NCBI GenBank assembly: GCA_024278215.1
Contig: JAJRTR010000011.1
Span: 29,787 to 93,786, forward strand
Source of the DNA: a bacterium
GTDB lineage: Bacteria > UBP15 > UBA6099 > JAJRTR01
DNA length: 64,000 bases
Direction: 5' to 3'
Below are positions 25,331-34,547 of the stretch, piece after piece. The notes beneath the pieces are model-generated. The model was not told where the DNA came from, did no database searches, and saw only the letters and a program-made list of their open reading frames with translations. Position 1 is the first letter of the stretch; every line of letters starts with the position of its first letter. The translations under genes were made by a program, and so were the position numbers.

Positions 25331-26452
25331 TTATTGTTTCTCGATTGTTATCTTGTTCATTTCATCGAGTGCGTCATTGACCGCTTCCTGTCCGGACAGG
25401 GGGGAGAGTTCTTTTTCCGGGGAAAATGTACGGTGGCCTCCGATGCCGCGCGCACCGGCCCAGAGGTTCAGCAACTGGTTGAGTGTTGCCGCCTGGATTT
25501 CCACGCCTGTATATCCGCTGCCTCGGTATGTTTTGTGTAGATCGTTCAGTGAGTTATCTGTTGGCCCGATGAGCACTATCTTTCCTTCGAAATACTCACG
25601 CATCCTTTTCCTGTGTTCTTCCATCTTCCCGGTCTTGAACGAGTCCTCCACATAGACGACGTCGAGAAAAGAATAGTGTTTGAACACTTTTCTCTGCGGA
25701 GGAAGCACGAGCGGCAGCGAATCCCCGGCGGCGAGTTTTATCTGGAGTCCGCGAATCTTCATATAGCGCGCTCCGTATCCGGAAACAGTGATCTCGCCGG
25801 GAGAGACGCCCGCGGCTTTCATGAAAATCTGCATCGGGAACGAGGGCAGCACATAGCGGTCGTATTTCGTGAGCAGAAGCCCGCGCCGCACGATGCCGTC
25901 GGTGTCGGTGAGTATCTTCATGCAGCCGATGCGCGCGCCCGAGCCGACGAGTTCCGCATAGGGCAATGCGAGAGCGGCTGCTTTCGGAGCGAGTGTCGAG
26001 GTGGTCGTGATATTGGGAAAAGTGAACTGCCTGAGGTTTATCGCCTGCTTGTCTTTTTGTGGTCTCGGTATCATCTCGAAGCCGAAAACAATCGGTGGCG
26101 GGCCGGCCGCGACTGTTTTCGCCACGGTAATATCTTCAGTGGTGGGAGGCACCCTGGCCGTCAGCAGAAGGTCCACGGCGATTGTGTGCGCCTTCGCCTC
26201 GCGCAGTACGTTTATCACTTTCGAATACCATACGCGCGGAATCGGGAAATTGCCCGTGTAAGCATAATTCGCCATTGGATTTCTGCCGATGTAGTAGAGC
26301 GTATCGGAATCGATACCCACAATGACGACATCCGCGATCGGGTTCATCGTCGCGGGCCATTCGACATTCTCGCTACGCACCGGCTGCGCCCACAAACAGC
26401 ACAGGGCCAGCGCGGCAAGCAGGACAATTGCATTATTCGATAACTTCATCAT
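25331..26452 (-). CDS. secreted or periplasmic stand-alone CHASE2 domain protein
   Basis: 373 residues from ATG 26452, with GAGGA eight bases upstream; an in-frame ATG five codons earlier lacks a ribosome site. Signal peptide (KLSNNAIVLLAALALCCLWA...). CHASE2 hallmarks: DVVIVGIDSDTLYYIGR near the N-terminus, IPRVWYSKVINVLREAKAHTIAVDLLL, the EGKIVLIGPTDNSLNDLHKT block, and YTGVEIQAATLNQLL. CHASE2 is normally the extracellular sensor half of a cyclase or kinase with three transmembrane helices after it. Here none follow; the protein ends about 35 residues after the domain. It may act as a soluble ligand-binding partner. Confidence 0.82.
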   Translation of the reverse strand: MMKLSNNAIVLLAALALCCLWAQPVRSENVEWPATMNPIADVVIVGIDSDTLYYIGRNPMANYAYTGNFPIPRVWYSKVINVLREAKAHTIAVDLLLTARVPPTTEDITVAKTVAAGPPPIVFGFEMIPRPQKDKQAINLRQFTFPNITTTSTLAPKAAALALPYAELVGSGARIGCMKILTDTDGIVRRGLLLTKYDRYVLPSFPMQIFMKAAGVSPGEITVSGYGARYMKIRGLQIKLAAGDSLPLVLPPQRKVFKHYSFLDVVYVEDSFKTGKMEEHRKRMREYFEGKIVLIGPTDNSLNDLHKTYRGSGYTGVEIQAATLNQLLNLWAGARGIGGHRTFSPEKELSPLSGQEAVNDALDEMNKITIEKQ

Positions 26453-26783
26453 TAAGCATTTCCTCATTTATTGAATGGCGTATGTTGACGTTATCTTACC
26501 CCAGCAGACGAAAAACTGTCAAAGGAAATGAAGACGGAGCATAAAACCGGGCGGTGATGGATTCCCGCATTGCCATGTGGAACGCACTGTTGATTTCAAG
26601 CAGGATTATTTCGGTCATGATGAAAAAATCGTTGGAATGCAAGCCGCGTGAGTAGAAATAATCTTGAAACTGGAGATCAAATACTTAAGAATTAAGGATA
26701 TAATTGTTAAGATGTGAAGAAACCTACAGGAAGAACTGAAGAAGACATGCCGATATAAGGCGGCAGCGGTGGAGGTGCAGGAC

Positions 26784-27536
26784 ATGTCCGGCCATTCGAA
26801 ATGGAGTACGATCAAACGCAAGAAAGGCGCGGCCGACCAGAAACGCGGGAAAGAGTTTTCCAAACTGATCCGTGTTATAACCCAGGCTGCGAAAGAAGGC
26901 GGAGGCGATCCCGAACAGAACGCACAATTGAGGTCTGTTCTCGATAAGGCCAAGTCCATCAACATGCCCAAGGACACAATCCAGAACGCCATCAAACGCG
27001 GCACGGGCGAGATCGAGGGCGCGGACTATATCGAGTTGACTTACGAGGGCTACGGACCCGGCGGCATTGCGTTTGTCGTCGAGACTGTGACGGATAACAA
27101 GAACCGCACAACCGCCGACATCCGCTATGTGCTTTCGCGGCACGGCGGCACACTCGGCGAATCGAATTGCGTGCAGTGGATGTTCGACAGAGTTGGCCTT
27201 GTGCTGGTGCCGTCGGAGGGTATCGACGAGGACGACATCATGGAAGTAGGCATCGAGGCGGGAGCTGAAGAAGTCGTCGAGGACGGCGGTTTCTACAGGA
27301 TAACATGCAGTCCCCAGGATTTTGAGAACCTGAAAAAAGCGATAGCGGACGCCGGATATACTATAGATACGGCAGAGCTGTCGATGGAGCCGCAGACAAC
27401 AGTCGAGGTGGATGAAAAAAAGGTCGGCTCGGTGCTCAAACTCATCGGACTGCTCGAAGAGCTCGACGACGTGCAGAACGTCTACTCGAATTTCGACATA
27501 TCCGACGAAATACTTGAGAAACTTGCCGCCGAATGA
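26784..27536 (+). CDS. yebC: YebC/PmpR family translation or transcription regulator
   Basis: 250 residues, the standard length. The start ATG 26784 (MSGHSKWSTIKRKKGAAD) has a perfect GGAGGT seven bases upstream; the upstream in-frame GTG is not used. Family signatures YEGYGPGGIAFVVE and NRTTADIRYVLSRHGG are intact. Recent work assigns members of this family a role in resolving ribosome stalls or in transcription control. It precedes ruvC and ruvA on the same strand, the common yebC-ruvC-ruvA order. Confidence 0.95.
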   Translation: MSGHSKWSTIKRKKGAADQKRGKEFSKLIRVITQAAKEGGGDPEQNAQLRSVLDKAKSINMPKDTIQNAIKRGTGEIEGADYIELTYEGYGPGGIAFVVETVTDNKNRTTADIRYVLSRHGGTLGESNCVQWMFDRVGLVLVPSEGIDEDDIMEVGIEAGAEEVVEDGGFYRITCSPQDFENLKKAIADAGYTIDTAELSMEPQTTVEVDEKKVGSVLKLIGLLEELDDVQNVYSNFDISDEILEKLAAE

Positions 27537-27561
27537 CATCATATCAGTTCGGAGATTTTAA

Positions 27562-28086
27562 GTGCGAATAATAGGAGTTGATCCCGGACTTGCCAACTCG
27601 GGAATCGGAATTGTCGAACAGGACGGCGGCGGCATCACGCTGGTCGGATCGAAATGTATCACCACGCAACCTTCAACATCTTTCCCGGAAAGGCTCATGA
27701 GCATATACGGCGAGTTAGAGGACGCGCTCGACGAGTATCAGCCCGAGGCGTGCGCAATCGAATCGATATTCTTTGCGAAAAACGCGAAGAGCGCGTTCCA
27801 GGTGGGACACGCACGCGGGGTCTTCATCCTTTCGGCGGGCATTCGCGGCATACCGGTCTTCGAGTACACACCGCCGCAGATAAAGAAAGCGCTGGTGGGC
27901 AAAGGCCGCGCGGATAAATCACAGGTGCAGTACATGACAAAAATGATCCTGAACCTGCCGGAGATACCGAAACCCGACCATGTCGCCGACGCGCTTGCCG
28001 CCGCCATCTGCCATTTGAACTCCATCAAGTTCATGAGTCTCACCGGCTCCGAACAGCTGGTATATAAAAGGAAACGGAAACGCTGA
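27562..28086 (+). CDS. ruvC: RuvC Holliday junction resolvase
   Basis: 174 residues. GTG start with GGAG eight bases upstream, 25 bases after yebC. The RNase-H-like fold has its four catalytic acids: Asp in IIGVDPGLANSG, Glu in AIESIFFAKN, and two Asp in PDHVADALAAA. It cuts four-way junctions during recombination repair, working with RuvAB. The C-terminus is basic (YKRKRKR). Confidence 0.96.
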   Translation: MRIIGVDPGLANSGIGIVEQDGGGITLVGSKCITTQPSTSFPERLMSIYGELEDALDEYQPEACAIESIFFAKNAKSAFQVGHARGVFILSAGIRGIPVFEYTPPQIKKALVGKGRADKSQVQYMTKMILNLPEIPKPDHVADALAAAICHLNSIKFMSLTGSEQLVYKRKRKR

Positions 28087-28088
28087 AA

Positions 28089-28691
28089 ATGATATCTTTC
28101 GTCAGGGGCGATATAACAGAAGTGTCGGAGAACAGCACGGTAGTGGATGTCGGGGGCGTCGGCTATCTCGTCTATATCCCCACGTCGCTTGCGGCATCGC
28201 TCGAACTCTACGCGAAGGATGTTACAATCCACACATTATTGATTCCGGGCGACGACAAAATGAGCTTGTATGGATTTGCGACACCCGACGACAGAGCCGT
28301 GTTCGAGCTTCTTATCTCAGTGTCGGGGATAGGCCCCAAGGCCGCGGTGAAATTGCTGTCGATGCCGCGCGAACGGCTGACCGACGCCATAGCGGGCGGA
28401 GATGTCGCCGTACTGACGACTGTGCCGGGTGTCGGGCCGAAAACCGCAAAAAGGGTGATACTCGAATTGAAGGACAAAGTCGGCAAACTATACGGTGGAA
28501 GCAAAAGTTATGTGACGTTGCCTGAGACTGCCGGCGGAGAGGCCGAAGCGGCGGTGCAGGGGCTCCAGGCGCTTGGCTACACCGCTTCCGAGATACGCGC
28601 CATGATGAAAGCGCTCGGCACTGAAGACCTGAAGACAAAGAGCGCGTCCGAACTAATCGGGCTCTGCCTCAAACATAAAAAGGGCGGTTGA
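28089..28691 (+). CDS. ruvA: RuvA Holliday junction-binding protein
   Basis: 200 residues, starting two bases after the ruvC stop. OB-fold N-terminus (MISFVRGDITEVSENSTVVDVGGVGY), two helix-hairpin-helix motifs (ISVSGIGPKAAVKLL and TVPGVGPKTAKRVILELKDK), and a C-terminal UBA-like domain (ALGYTASEIRAMMKAL) that contacts RuvB. ruvB does not follow; a P179 repeat and argG lie downstream instead, so the motor subunit must be encoded elsewhere. Confidence 0.96.
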   Translation: MISFVRGDITEVSENSTVVDVGGVGYLVYIPTSLAASLELYAKDVTIHTLLIPGDDKMSLYGFATPDDRAVFELLISVSGIGPKAAVKLLSMPRERLTDAIAGGDVAVLTTVPGVGPKTAKRVILELKDKVGKLYGGSKSYVTLPETAGGEAEAAVQGLQALGYTASEIRAMMKALGTEDLKTKSASELIGLCLKHKKGG

Positions 28692-28735
28692 CTTCGTCAA
28701 TAAAACGCCACTCCCGCGAAAGCGGAAGTCTATTT

Positions 28736-28914
28736 GAGCCAGTTGCAAAATTATGTTGGAAGTGAGGTCGAGCGAAATTGGTCTAAAGCAAGGCGGAGGT
28801 GCAAAATCCCCGCAGACGTACTTGTAGAGTACGTCGAGGAAGATTTTGCGCCGACAACGAAGCTGTTAACAATTGCAGCCGACCGCAGCCGAATCAGAAT
28901 TTTGCAATTGGCTC
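28736..28914 (+). repeat. 179-bp palindromic interspersed repeat, copy 3 (family P179)
   Basis: Full-length forward copy 45 bases after ruvA, with ends GAGCCAGTTGCAAAATTATG and TTTTGCAATTGGCTC. The reading frame is open throughout (SQLQNYVGSEVERNWSKARR...), but that is not conserved in all copies. Confidence 0.9.
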
Positions 28915-28939
28915 ATTTAAATATCCCGGTTTTCTTTTT

Positions 28940-29163
28940 TAGTATCTTACGACTGAAATGCTACGCAGGATGGTAAAGAAATGCTGAAAAGAGATCGGGG
29001 AAAGCTGGAGCTTCCAGTAACAGGCGTTTCCAAGGTAAACCTTGGAAACGATGAAACTCTGTGTGCCGTGCTCAAACCGTAGACCGTGCGTGTGCCGTGC
29101 TCAAACCGCATTTGTTTGGGCACGAAAATGCGGCCTGTTTGGTTCCGGCTACGCCGGGTTAGG
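28940..29163 (+). repeat. 195-bp repeat (family R195), longer copy with internal 29-bp tandem duplication
   Basis: Matches 60286-60480 at most positions, from TAGTATCTTACGACTGAAAT to GGTTCCGGCTACGCCGGGTT. It is 29 bases longer because a unit beginning GTGCCGTGCTCAAACC is duplicated in tandem (around 29070-29110). It sits 49 bases before argG and forms its upstream region together with P179 copy 3. No coding capacity seen. Confidence 0.85.
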
Positions 29164-29211
29164 TACTGATCAAGTAGATATTAACATAATCAGAGAAGGA
29201 GCAGCAATACC

Positions 29212-30417
29212 ATGAAAAAAGACAAAGTTGTTCTGGCATATTCAGGCGGAGTCGACACATCTGTCGGAGTCAGGTGGCTGCAGGAGGAAAAAGGGCTGGA
29301 TGTTATCGCGCTTACAGTGGACATCGGGCAGGGCGCGGAGCTTGCGGCCATCAAGAAAAAAGCGGACAGGCTCGGCGCGGTGAAGAGCCTGGTCGTGGAC
29401 GCTAAAGACAAGTTCTGCAACGAATATCTCTCGAAAGCTATCAAAGCTAACGCCATGTATGAGGGAAGATATGTGCATTCGACATCGCTGAACAGGCCGT
29501 GCATTGTCGAGATAATGGTCGATGTAGCACGCAAAGAAGGCGCGAAATACATCGCCCACGGCTCGACCGGCAAAGGAAACGACCAAGTACGTTTCGAAGT
29601 GTCGGCAATGGCGCTCGCGCCCGAACTCGAGACAATAGCCTTCGCCCGCGAGTGGGGAATGACGCGCGACGAAGAAATCGAGTACGCGAAAAAGCATAAT
29701 ATCCCCATTCCCGTGACGGCCGAAAACCCTTACAGCATCGACCTCGCCGTATGGGGCAAAAGCACGGAATGCGGCATTCTCGAAGACCCGTGGGCCGAGC
29801 CGCCCGAAGACGCTCACACATGGGTGACGCCGCTACATAAAACGCCCGACGAACCTGAATATATCGTGTTGACATTCAAACTCGGTGTTCCCGTGGCGCT
29901 TGACGGTCGCCGCATGAAACTGTTCACAATAATCAGTAAACTGAACGACGTCGCCGCCAGACACGGTATAGGACTGACCGACATGGTGGAAAACAGGCTT
30001 GTCGGCATAAAAAGCAGGGAAACTTACGAAGCGCCCGCGGCCGCCGTCATTCTCAGGGCGCACTCCGATCTCGAATCACTCGTTCTTACTCGCGACGCCG
30101 CACACTACAAAAGGCTCATCGAAGAAAGATACTCGGAACTGATCTATGACGGACTCTGGTTCTCCGAACTTCGCGAATATCTCGACGCTTTTATCGACGC
30201 CTCACAGGAAAAAGTGAACGGCAAAGTGCGGATGAAATTGTTTAAAGGCAATGCTGTCGTCGTAGGCCGGAAATCCCCGCAGGCTCTCTACAGCCACGGG
30301 CTGGCGACCTACGACAGGGGCGATGAGTTCGACCACACCGCAGCGAAAGGCTTCATTTCTATCTGGGGACTGCCTCATAAAGTAGACGCCGTGGTGCGCG
30401 GAAAGAAGAGAAAATAA
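29212..30417 (+). CDS. argG: argininosuccinate synthase
   Basis: 401 residues. Joins citrulline and aspartate with ATP to give argininosuccinate. The P-loop-like AYSGGVDTSVGVRWL lies at the N-terminus, and the signatures AHGSTGKGNDQVRFE and YSIDLAVWGKSTECG are intact. GAAGGAG ribosome site ten bases before the ATG. It is followed by 680 bases with a nucleotidyltransferase remnant and repeat DNA before argH, so argG and argH are probably separate transcripts although next to each other. Confidence 0.96.
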   Translation: MKKDKVVLAYSGGVDTSVGVRWLQEEKGLDVIALTVDIGQGAELAAIKKKADRLGAVKSLVVDAKDKFCNEYLSKAIKANAMYEGRYVHSTSLNRPCIVEIMVDVARKEGAKYIAHGSTGKGNDQVRFEVSAMALAPELETIAFAREWGMTRDEEIEYAKKHNIPIPVTAENPYSIDLAVWGKSTECGILEDPWAEPPEDAHTWVTPLHKTPDEPEYIVLTFKLGVPVALDGRRMKLFTIISKLNDVAARHGIGLTDMVENRLVGIKSRETYEAPAAAVILRAHSDLESLVLTRDAAHYKRLIEERYSELIYDGLWFSELREYLDAFIDASQEKVNGKVRMKLFKGNAVVVGRKSPQALYSHGLATYDRGDEFDHTAAKGFISIWGLPHKVDAVVRGKKRK

Positions 30418-30496
30418 TCGTTCACAGGCGCATTGTAATCGGCGTAAGCAGCTTCGAGCGCCGGGAGTTTTCTGTTGCTTGAACATATTTCTTATA

Positions 30497-30585
30497 GAAC
30501 TTGTGCGATTTTATAAAAGGTAGTGCCATGTCAACAAAGAAAAGATGTAAGATGGGGTAGCGTAAAAACTGTAAAAGTGTAGAGC
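30497..30585 (+). repeat. segment repeated in inverted orientation at 60111-60198
   Basis: From GAACTTGTGCG through GGTAGTGCCATGTCAA and AAGATGTAAGATGGGGTAG, this stretch matches the complement of 60111-60198 with few differences. A further piece (GTCAACAAAGAAAAGA) recurs at 60970-60985. No open frame is shared. Confidence 0.75.
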
Positions 30586-30639
30586 GGGGTCACCCTGCAC
30601 GTTCGTGCGACATTACATGCCTGACGTGACAGTAGTAGA

Positions 30640-30963
30640 ATTTATGGCGACACGATCCGGAACAAAAGGTCAAATTTCAGTCATGCCGAACTTCTTCAAC
30701 ACCTTAAGGAGTGTCTCTTTGACTTGTATGGCGGTCGGTTCCGCAGGCTGGTGCTGTACGGCAGCGTGGCGCATACCCCCTCATGATAGAGGCTAAAAAA
30801 GAGGGAGCCCGGTCTGACTCTATGGAACAATCGAGCACGCGGAACATGAGGAGGCGGAAGACGATGTCGGAGCTTCCGGAAGAATACTCCGAGCCATTCA
30901 CAAAGCACATACGGATATTTTTCCTCTGGATGCGTTGGCGGTCGAAAGCGACAAAAGCGAATA
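30640..30963 (+). pseudogene. decayed nucleotidyltransferase (MNT/Pol-beta-like) gene remnant
   Basis: In the frame of 30682 the translation reads HAELLQHLKECLFDLYGGRF then RRLVLYGSVAHTPS and a stop, closely resembling the GSxARG start of small nucleotidyltransferases. The expected acidic segment reappears in another frame (AKKEGARSDSMEQSS, compare ARGEARPDSDVD) after about 20 bases, and a third frame carries AIHKAHTDIFPLDALAVES. At least two frameshifts and two stops are needed, so it is inactive. It lies between argG and argH next to repeated DNA. Small MNT proteins often pair with HEPN toxins; no HEPN partner is visible. Confidence 0.5.
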
Positions 30964-31100
30964 AAAAAACATAAATTTCATTTCTTCAGAAATATTCTTT
31001 ACCCTGACATTGATATTATTAGTACTGGAATTCTGTGCGGGATATTTGTTGCGTTTTTTCAAGTGCCGAACATTCGCACAGAACTTGAAAAGGAACAGGG

Positions 31101-32525
31101 ATGTCGAAAAAAAAGACGGACAACAGAAAAACCGGCGAATCAACAAAACTATGGGGCGGTCGCTTCGAGGAATCGACAAACCGCGCCGTGGAGGCCTTCT
31201 CGGCATCGGTGCATTTCGACTGTGAACTCGCTCTCTTCGACATAATGCAGTCTAAAGCGCACGCGACGATGCTGTGCGAGTGCGGCCTGATAAACAAGAC
31301 GGAACTGAAGTCGATTCTGAAAGGACTCGACACGATCCGGGCCGACATCGACAGCGGCGAGTTCGTGTTCTCGCCCGCACTCGAGGATGTGCACATGAAC
31401 ATCGAGTCGAGGCTCGCGCAGATTGCGGGCCCGGCCGCGGGCAAGCTCCACACCGCCCGCAGCCGCAACGACCAGGTTGTCACCGACCTGAAGATGTATA
31501 TAAAACACGCTGTGGAAAAAATAATCGGCGGTGTGAGGGATGTGCAGGCGGCGCTTGTCGAGCAGGCGCGGCGCCACGAGTCGACGGTGATGCCCGGATA
31601 CACGCATTTGCAGAGGGCGCAGGCTGTGCCGCTGGGTCATCACCTGATGGCGTATTTCTGGATGCTGGAGCGTGACGCCGGCAGGTTCGCCGATTGCGCG
31701 GTGCGGATGGACACCCTGCCGCTGGGCGCGTGTGCGCTGGCAGGCTCGGCCCTGAAGACGGACCCGGGAATTGTCGCGCGCGAACTCGGCTTCAAATCCA
31801 TCGCCGAGAACAGTATGGACGCAGTCGCCGACCGCGACTTCCTCGTCGAATATCTCTCGGCTTGCGCGATCCTGATGATACACCTGGGCAGGAGTTGCGA
31901 GGAATTTATTATCTGGATGAGCACGGAATTCGATTTCGTGACTTTCCCCGATTCGCTCTGCACCGGCAGCAGCATCATGCCGCAGAAAAAGAACCCGGAT
32001 GTTGCCGAACTCATCAGGGGCAGGAACGGTCGTGTGACCGGCGCGCTCGTATCACTGCTGACAACGCTCAAGGGGCTGCCGCTCACTTACAACAGGGACC
32101 TTCAGGAAGACAAGGAGCCTGCGTTCGACGCGACAAAAACAATATTGACATCGCTGGAAGTCTACGCGCTGCTCGTGCGCGGCGCGGCGTTCAATACCGC
32201 GCGACTCGCGGAATCTACGGCGGACGGTTTTCTCAATGCCGTGGACATAACCGATTATCTCGTGAAAAAAGGGATGCCGTTCAGGGAAACGCATCATGTG
32301 GTGGGACGGCTCGTAAAGAGGGCGACGGATGCCGGGCGCAGGAATTTCAATGATTTTACACTGAAAGATTTCCGGGCCGAGTCGGATAAGTTCGATGAAG
32401 ATGTTTTTAAAATTCTCGATCCCGCCAAAGGCGTCAAAAGCAGACGCGGTCGCGGCGCGGCGAGCCCGGCGGATGTTCGCAGGCAGATAAAAAAAGCGGA
32501 AAAGATACTGGCACGGAATAAATGA
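31101..32525 (+). CDS. argH: argininosuccinate lyase
   Basis: 474 residues. Splits argininosuccinate to arginine and fumarate. The fumarase/aspartase signature GSSIMPQKKNPDVAELIRG (around 290-308) holds the catalytic Ser, and HTARSRNDQV and TVMPGYTHLQRAQ are intact. The protein opens with a Lys/Thr-rich extension (MSKKKTDNRKTGESTK) before LWGGRFE. AGGAACAGGG precedes the ATG. Its stop overlaps the cdaA start by four bases, placing arginine synthesis in the same transcript as c-di-AMP synthesis. Confidence 0.96.
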   Translation: MSKKKTDNRKTGESTKLWGGRFEESTNRAVEAFSASVHFDCELALFDIMQSKAHATMLCECGLINKTELKSILKGLDTIRADIDSGEFVFSPALEDVHMNIESRLAQIAGPAAGKLHTARSRNDQVVTDLKMYIKHAVEKIIGGVRDVQAALVEQARRHESTVMPGYTHLQRAQAVPLGHHLMAYFWMLERDAGRFADCAVRMDTLPLGACALAGSALKTDPGIVARELGFKSIAENSMDAVADRDFLVEYLSACAILMIHLGRSCEEFIIWMSTEFDFVTFPDSLCTGSSIMPQKKNPDVAELIRGRNGRVTGALVSLLTTLKGLPLTYNRDLQEDKEPAFDATKTILTSLEVYALLVRGAAFNTARLAESTADGFLNAVDITDYLVKKGMPFRETHHVVGRLVKRATDAGRRNFNDFTLKDFRAESDKFDEDVFKILDPAKGVKSRRGRGAASPADVRRQIKKAEKILARNK

Positions 32526-33355
32526 TTGATTTTACAAATCTCATAAGTTTCTTTGAAAACTTCACCGTCTGGGACGGCGTGCGCTCTGTTATCGAGATCA
32601 CGATCATCAGCCTCGGCATATACTACCTTCTGCTGTTCCTTCAGAGGACGCGCGCCGTGGCGATCTTAAGAGGACTCGCGCTGCTGTTCCTTTTCGCCGC
32701 GGCGTCTTATGTCCTGCAACTCAACACGATTTTTTTCATCCTGAAGGGACTCGGCGCGGTCACGATCATCATCCTTCCGATTATATTCCAGCCCGAACTT
32801 CGCCGCGGCCTCGAACAGATGGGCCAGCGCGGCCTGTGGCAGCGCAGGTTCGGCGGACTCGAAAAGGAACAGATAATAAAACTTATTCATTCGCTCGTGC
32901 TTACGCTCGAGGACCTTTCGATTGTGAAAATGGGTGCGCTGATTGTGCTCGAACAGGAATCGAAACTCGATGAATATTCGCGTTCGGGTACAAAACTCGA
33001 CGCCCTGCTTACGCCGGAACTTCTGAAAACAATCTTCTTCCCGCACACGTTCCTTCACGATGGGGCCGTGCTGGTGCGGGGCGACCGTGTGATGGCCGCC
33101 GGTTGTTTCCTGCCTCTGTCGGAGAATCCGAATCTGCCACAGGATGTAGGCTCGCGACACAGGGCCGCGCTCGGCATATCGGAAGTGACCGATGCCGTCG
33201 CGCTCACTGTTTCCGAGGAGACCGGCCGCATCTCTCTATCCCACAACGGGAAACTCATCCAGGACATCAAACCCGATGCCCTGCGCGAACTGCTTTATTC
33301 GATTTGCTTCCCGCAGGGAACGACATTTTCTTCGCCCATTGGGAGTGACGATTGA
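32522..33355 (+). CDS. cdaA: CdaA-type membrane diadenylate cyclase (c-di-AMP synthase)
   Basis: 277 residues. Three N-terminal transmembrane helices (about 20-40, 45-62 and 70-92) are followed by the DisA_N domain (about 100-265). The active-site motifs are present: FLHDGAVLV (the DGA motif) and GSRHRAALGISE (the RHR motif). It makes c-di-AMP from two ATP. Overlaps argH upstream (ATGA) and the YbbR gene downstream (TTGA), in the cdaA-cdaR-glmM arrangement well known from Firmicutes, where CdaR and GlmM control CdaA activity. Confidence 0.95.
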   Translation: MIDFTNLISFFENFTVWDGVRSVIEITIISLGIYYLLLFLQRTRAVAILRGLALLFLFAAASYVLQLNTIFFILKGLGAVTIIILPIIFQPELRRGLEQMGQRGLWQRRFGGLEKEQIIKLIHSLVLTLEDLSIVKMGALIVLEQESKLDEYSRSGTKLDALLTPELLKTIFFPHTFLHDGAVLVRGDRVMAAGCFLPLSENPNLPQDVGSRHRAALGISEVTDAVALTVSEETGRISLSHNGKLIQDIKPDALRELLYSICFPQGTTFSSPIGSDD

Positions 33356-34542
33356 GAAAAAAGATACTGAACAACTGGCGCTACAAAGTTTCCGCAATAG
33401 TGATATCCACATTGCTGTGGCTCTTCATATATTCCGAACATCAGCCCCGCTTCAGGGCGGATTATCCCGTGAATATTCAATATCTGAACCTGCCGATTTC
33501 GCTCCGGCTCGTCGACAGGGAAGACGTATTGAGAATAAGACTTCAGGGTGAACCGGCAGCACTCAATAACGTGAATAATGAAACCCTGAAAGCCACTGTC
33601 GACCTGGCCGGGCTGGGCGAGGGAATCCACCGCGTGCAGGTCAAAGTCTTCAACAGCACCGGCGCGCGGCTCGTTCGTCGAAACCATAATGTGCAGGTCG
33701 AACTCGAAAAGCTCAACAGCATCGAAATGCCTGTCAAACTGGGCTTCTTCGGCTCTCTTCCGGTAGGCATGCGGCTCGGCCACGTTACCTTTACTCCTGA
33801 AAAAGTCGTCATCTACGGCCAGACCGACGAACTGGCGCTTGTCCATCTCGTTGTCGCGAATATCGACCTGACGGAAAAGCAAAAGACTTTTCGTGTTAAT
33901 GTGCGCCTGTCGGCGGTCGACGACCAGGGCGTTCCGCTCGACGATACTGTGAAGATCGATCCTGAAAGGATTACCGCCGTTGTTCCGGTGAAAAAAGAAT
34001 TCGTCAAGGTTGTGCCCATTACGCCCAGGTTTAAAAAGGGGTCCGGGAAAGGCGGGTTCTCGGAGGCGGATTTCTACCCGACTGTCGTCAATCTCGTCGG
34101 CAACGAAGACGCGCTACGGGATATTAAAACTATAGAGACCGAAGAGTTCGACCTTTCGCGCTGCGAAGAGGGCGGCGTCTTCCCGCTCAGGCTGGATACA
34201 CCCAGAAATGTATTCGCAAATGTCGATCGTGTTACTCTCTCATGCAGGTCCGGTCAGGAAATAACACTATCCTTCCTCGTGAATATAAAAGTACTCAATC
34301 TGTGCGAAAACTGCACGTATCAATTAATTCCGAAAAAAATGAAAGTGACTATTACGGGACCTGACAACAAAGTTAATCAGATAAATATCTCGCAGATATC
34401 CGCGGTTGTCGATGCGCTGGGACTCAAAGAGGGCACACACGACGTGCGATTGCATGTGGAACTCTCGCCGGGTGTCGAAAACGCACAGCTCGACTTCAAT
34501 CGGGATAAAGTGAAACTGGTGATTTCGAAGAAAGAGGAATAG
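33352..34542 (+). CDS. cdaR: YbbR-domain protein, CdaR-like regulator of CdaA
   Basis: 396 residues from a TTG start overlapping the cdaA stop (TTGA), with GGGAG upstream. A short cytoplasmic basic start and one transmembrane helix (about 12-30, VSAIVISTLLWLFIYSE) are followed by an extracytoplasmic region of about four YbbR-like beta repeats (recognisable by PVNIQYLNLP, MPVKLGF, VPITPRF and LVNIKVLNL starts). In Bacillus and Listeria CdaR binds CdaA at the membrane and tunes c-di-AMP output. The gene order supports the same role here. Fits the usual length of about 400. Confidence 0.88.
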   Translation: MRKKILNNWRYKVSAIVISTLLWLFIYSEHQPRFRADYPVNIQYLNLPISLRLVDREDVLRIRLQGEPAALNNVNNETLKATVDLAGLGEGIHRVQVKVFNSTGARLVRRNHNVQVELEKLNSIEMPVKLGFFGSLPVGMRLGHVTFTPEKVVIYGQTDELALVHLVVANIDLTEKQKTFRVNVRLSAVDDQGVPLDDTVKIDPERITAVVPVKKEFVKVVPITPRFKKGSGKGGFSEADFYPTVVNLVGNEDALRDIKTIETEEFDLSRCEEGGVFPLRLDTPRNVFANVDRVTLSCRSGQEITLSFLVNIKVLNLCENCTYQLIPKKMKVTITGPDNKVNQINISQISAVVDALGLKEGTHDVRLHVELSPGVENAQLDFNRDKVKLVISKKEE

Positions 34543-34547
34543 CATCA

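Noticed and set aside
28736-28914. The P179 repeat as a small protein gene (LQNYVRSEVERN...ILQLA)
   Set aside because: The frame is open in the copies at 7091, 28736 and 62110, but a one-base deletion breaks it in those at 13897 and 60509, and no copy has a ribosome site. The strong inverted structure explains the conservation better.
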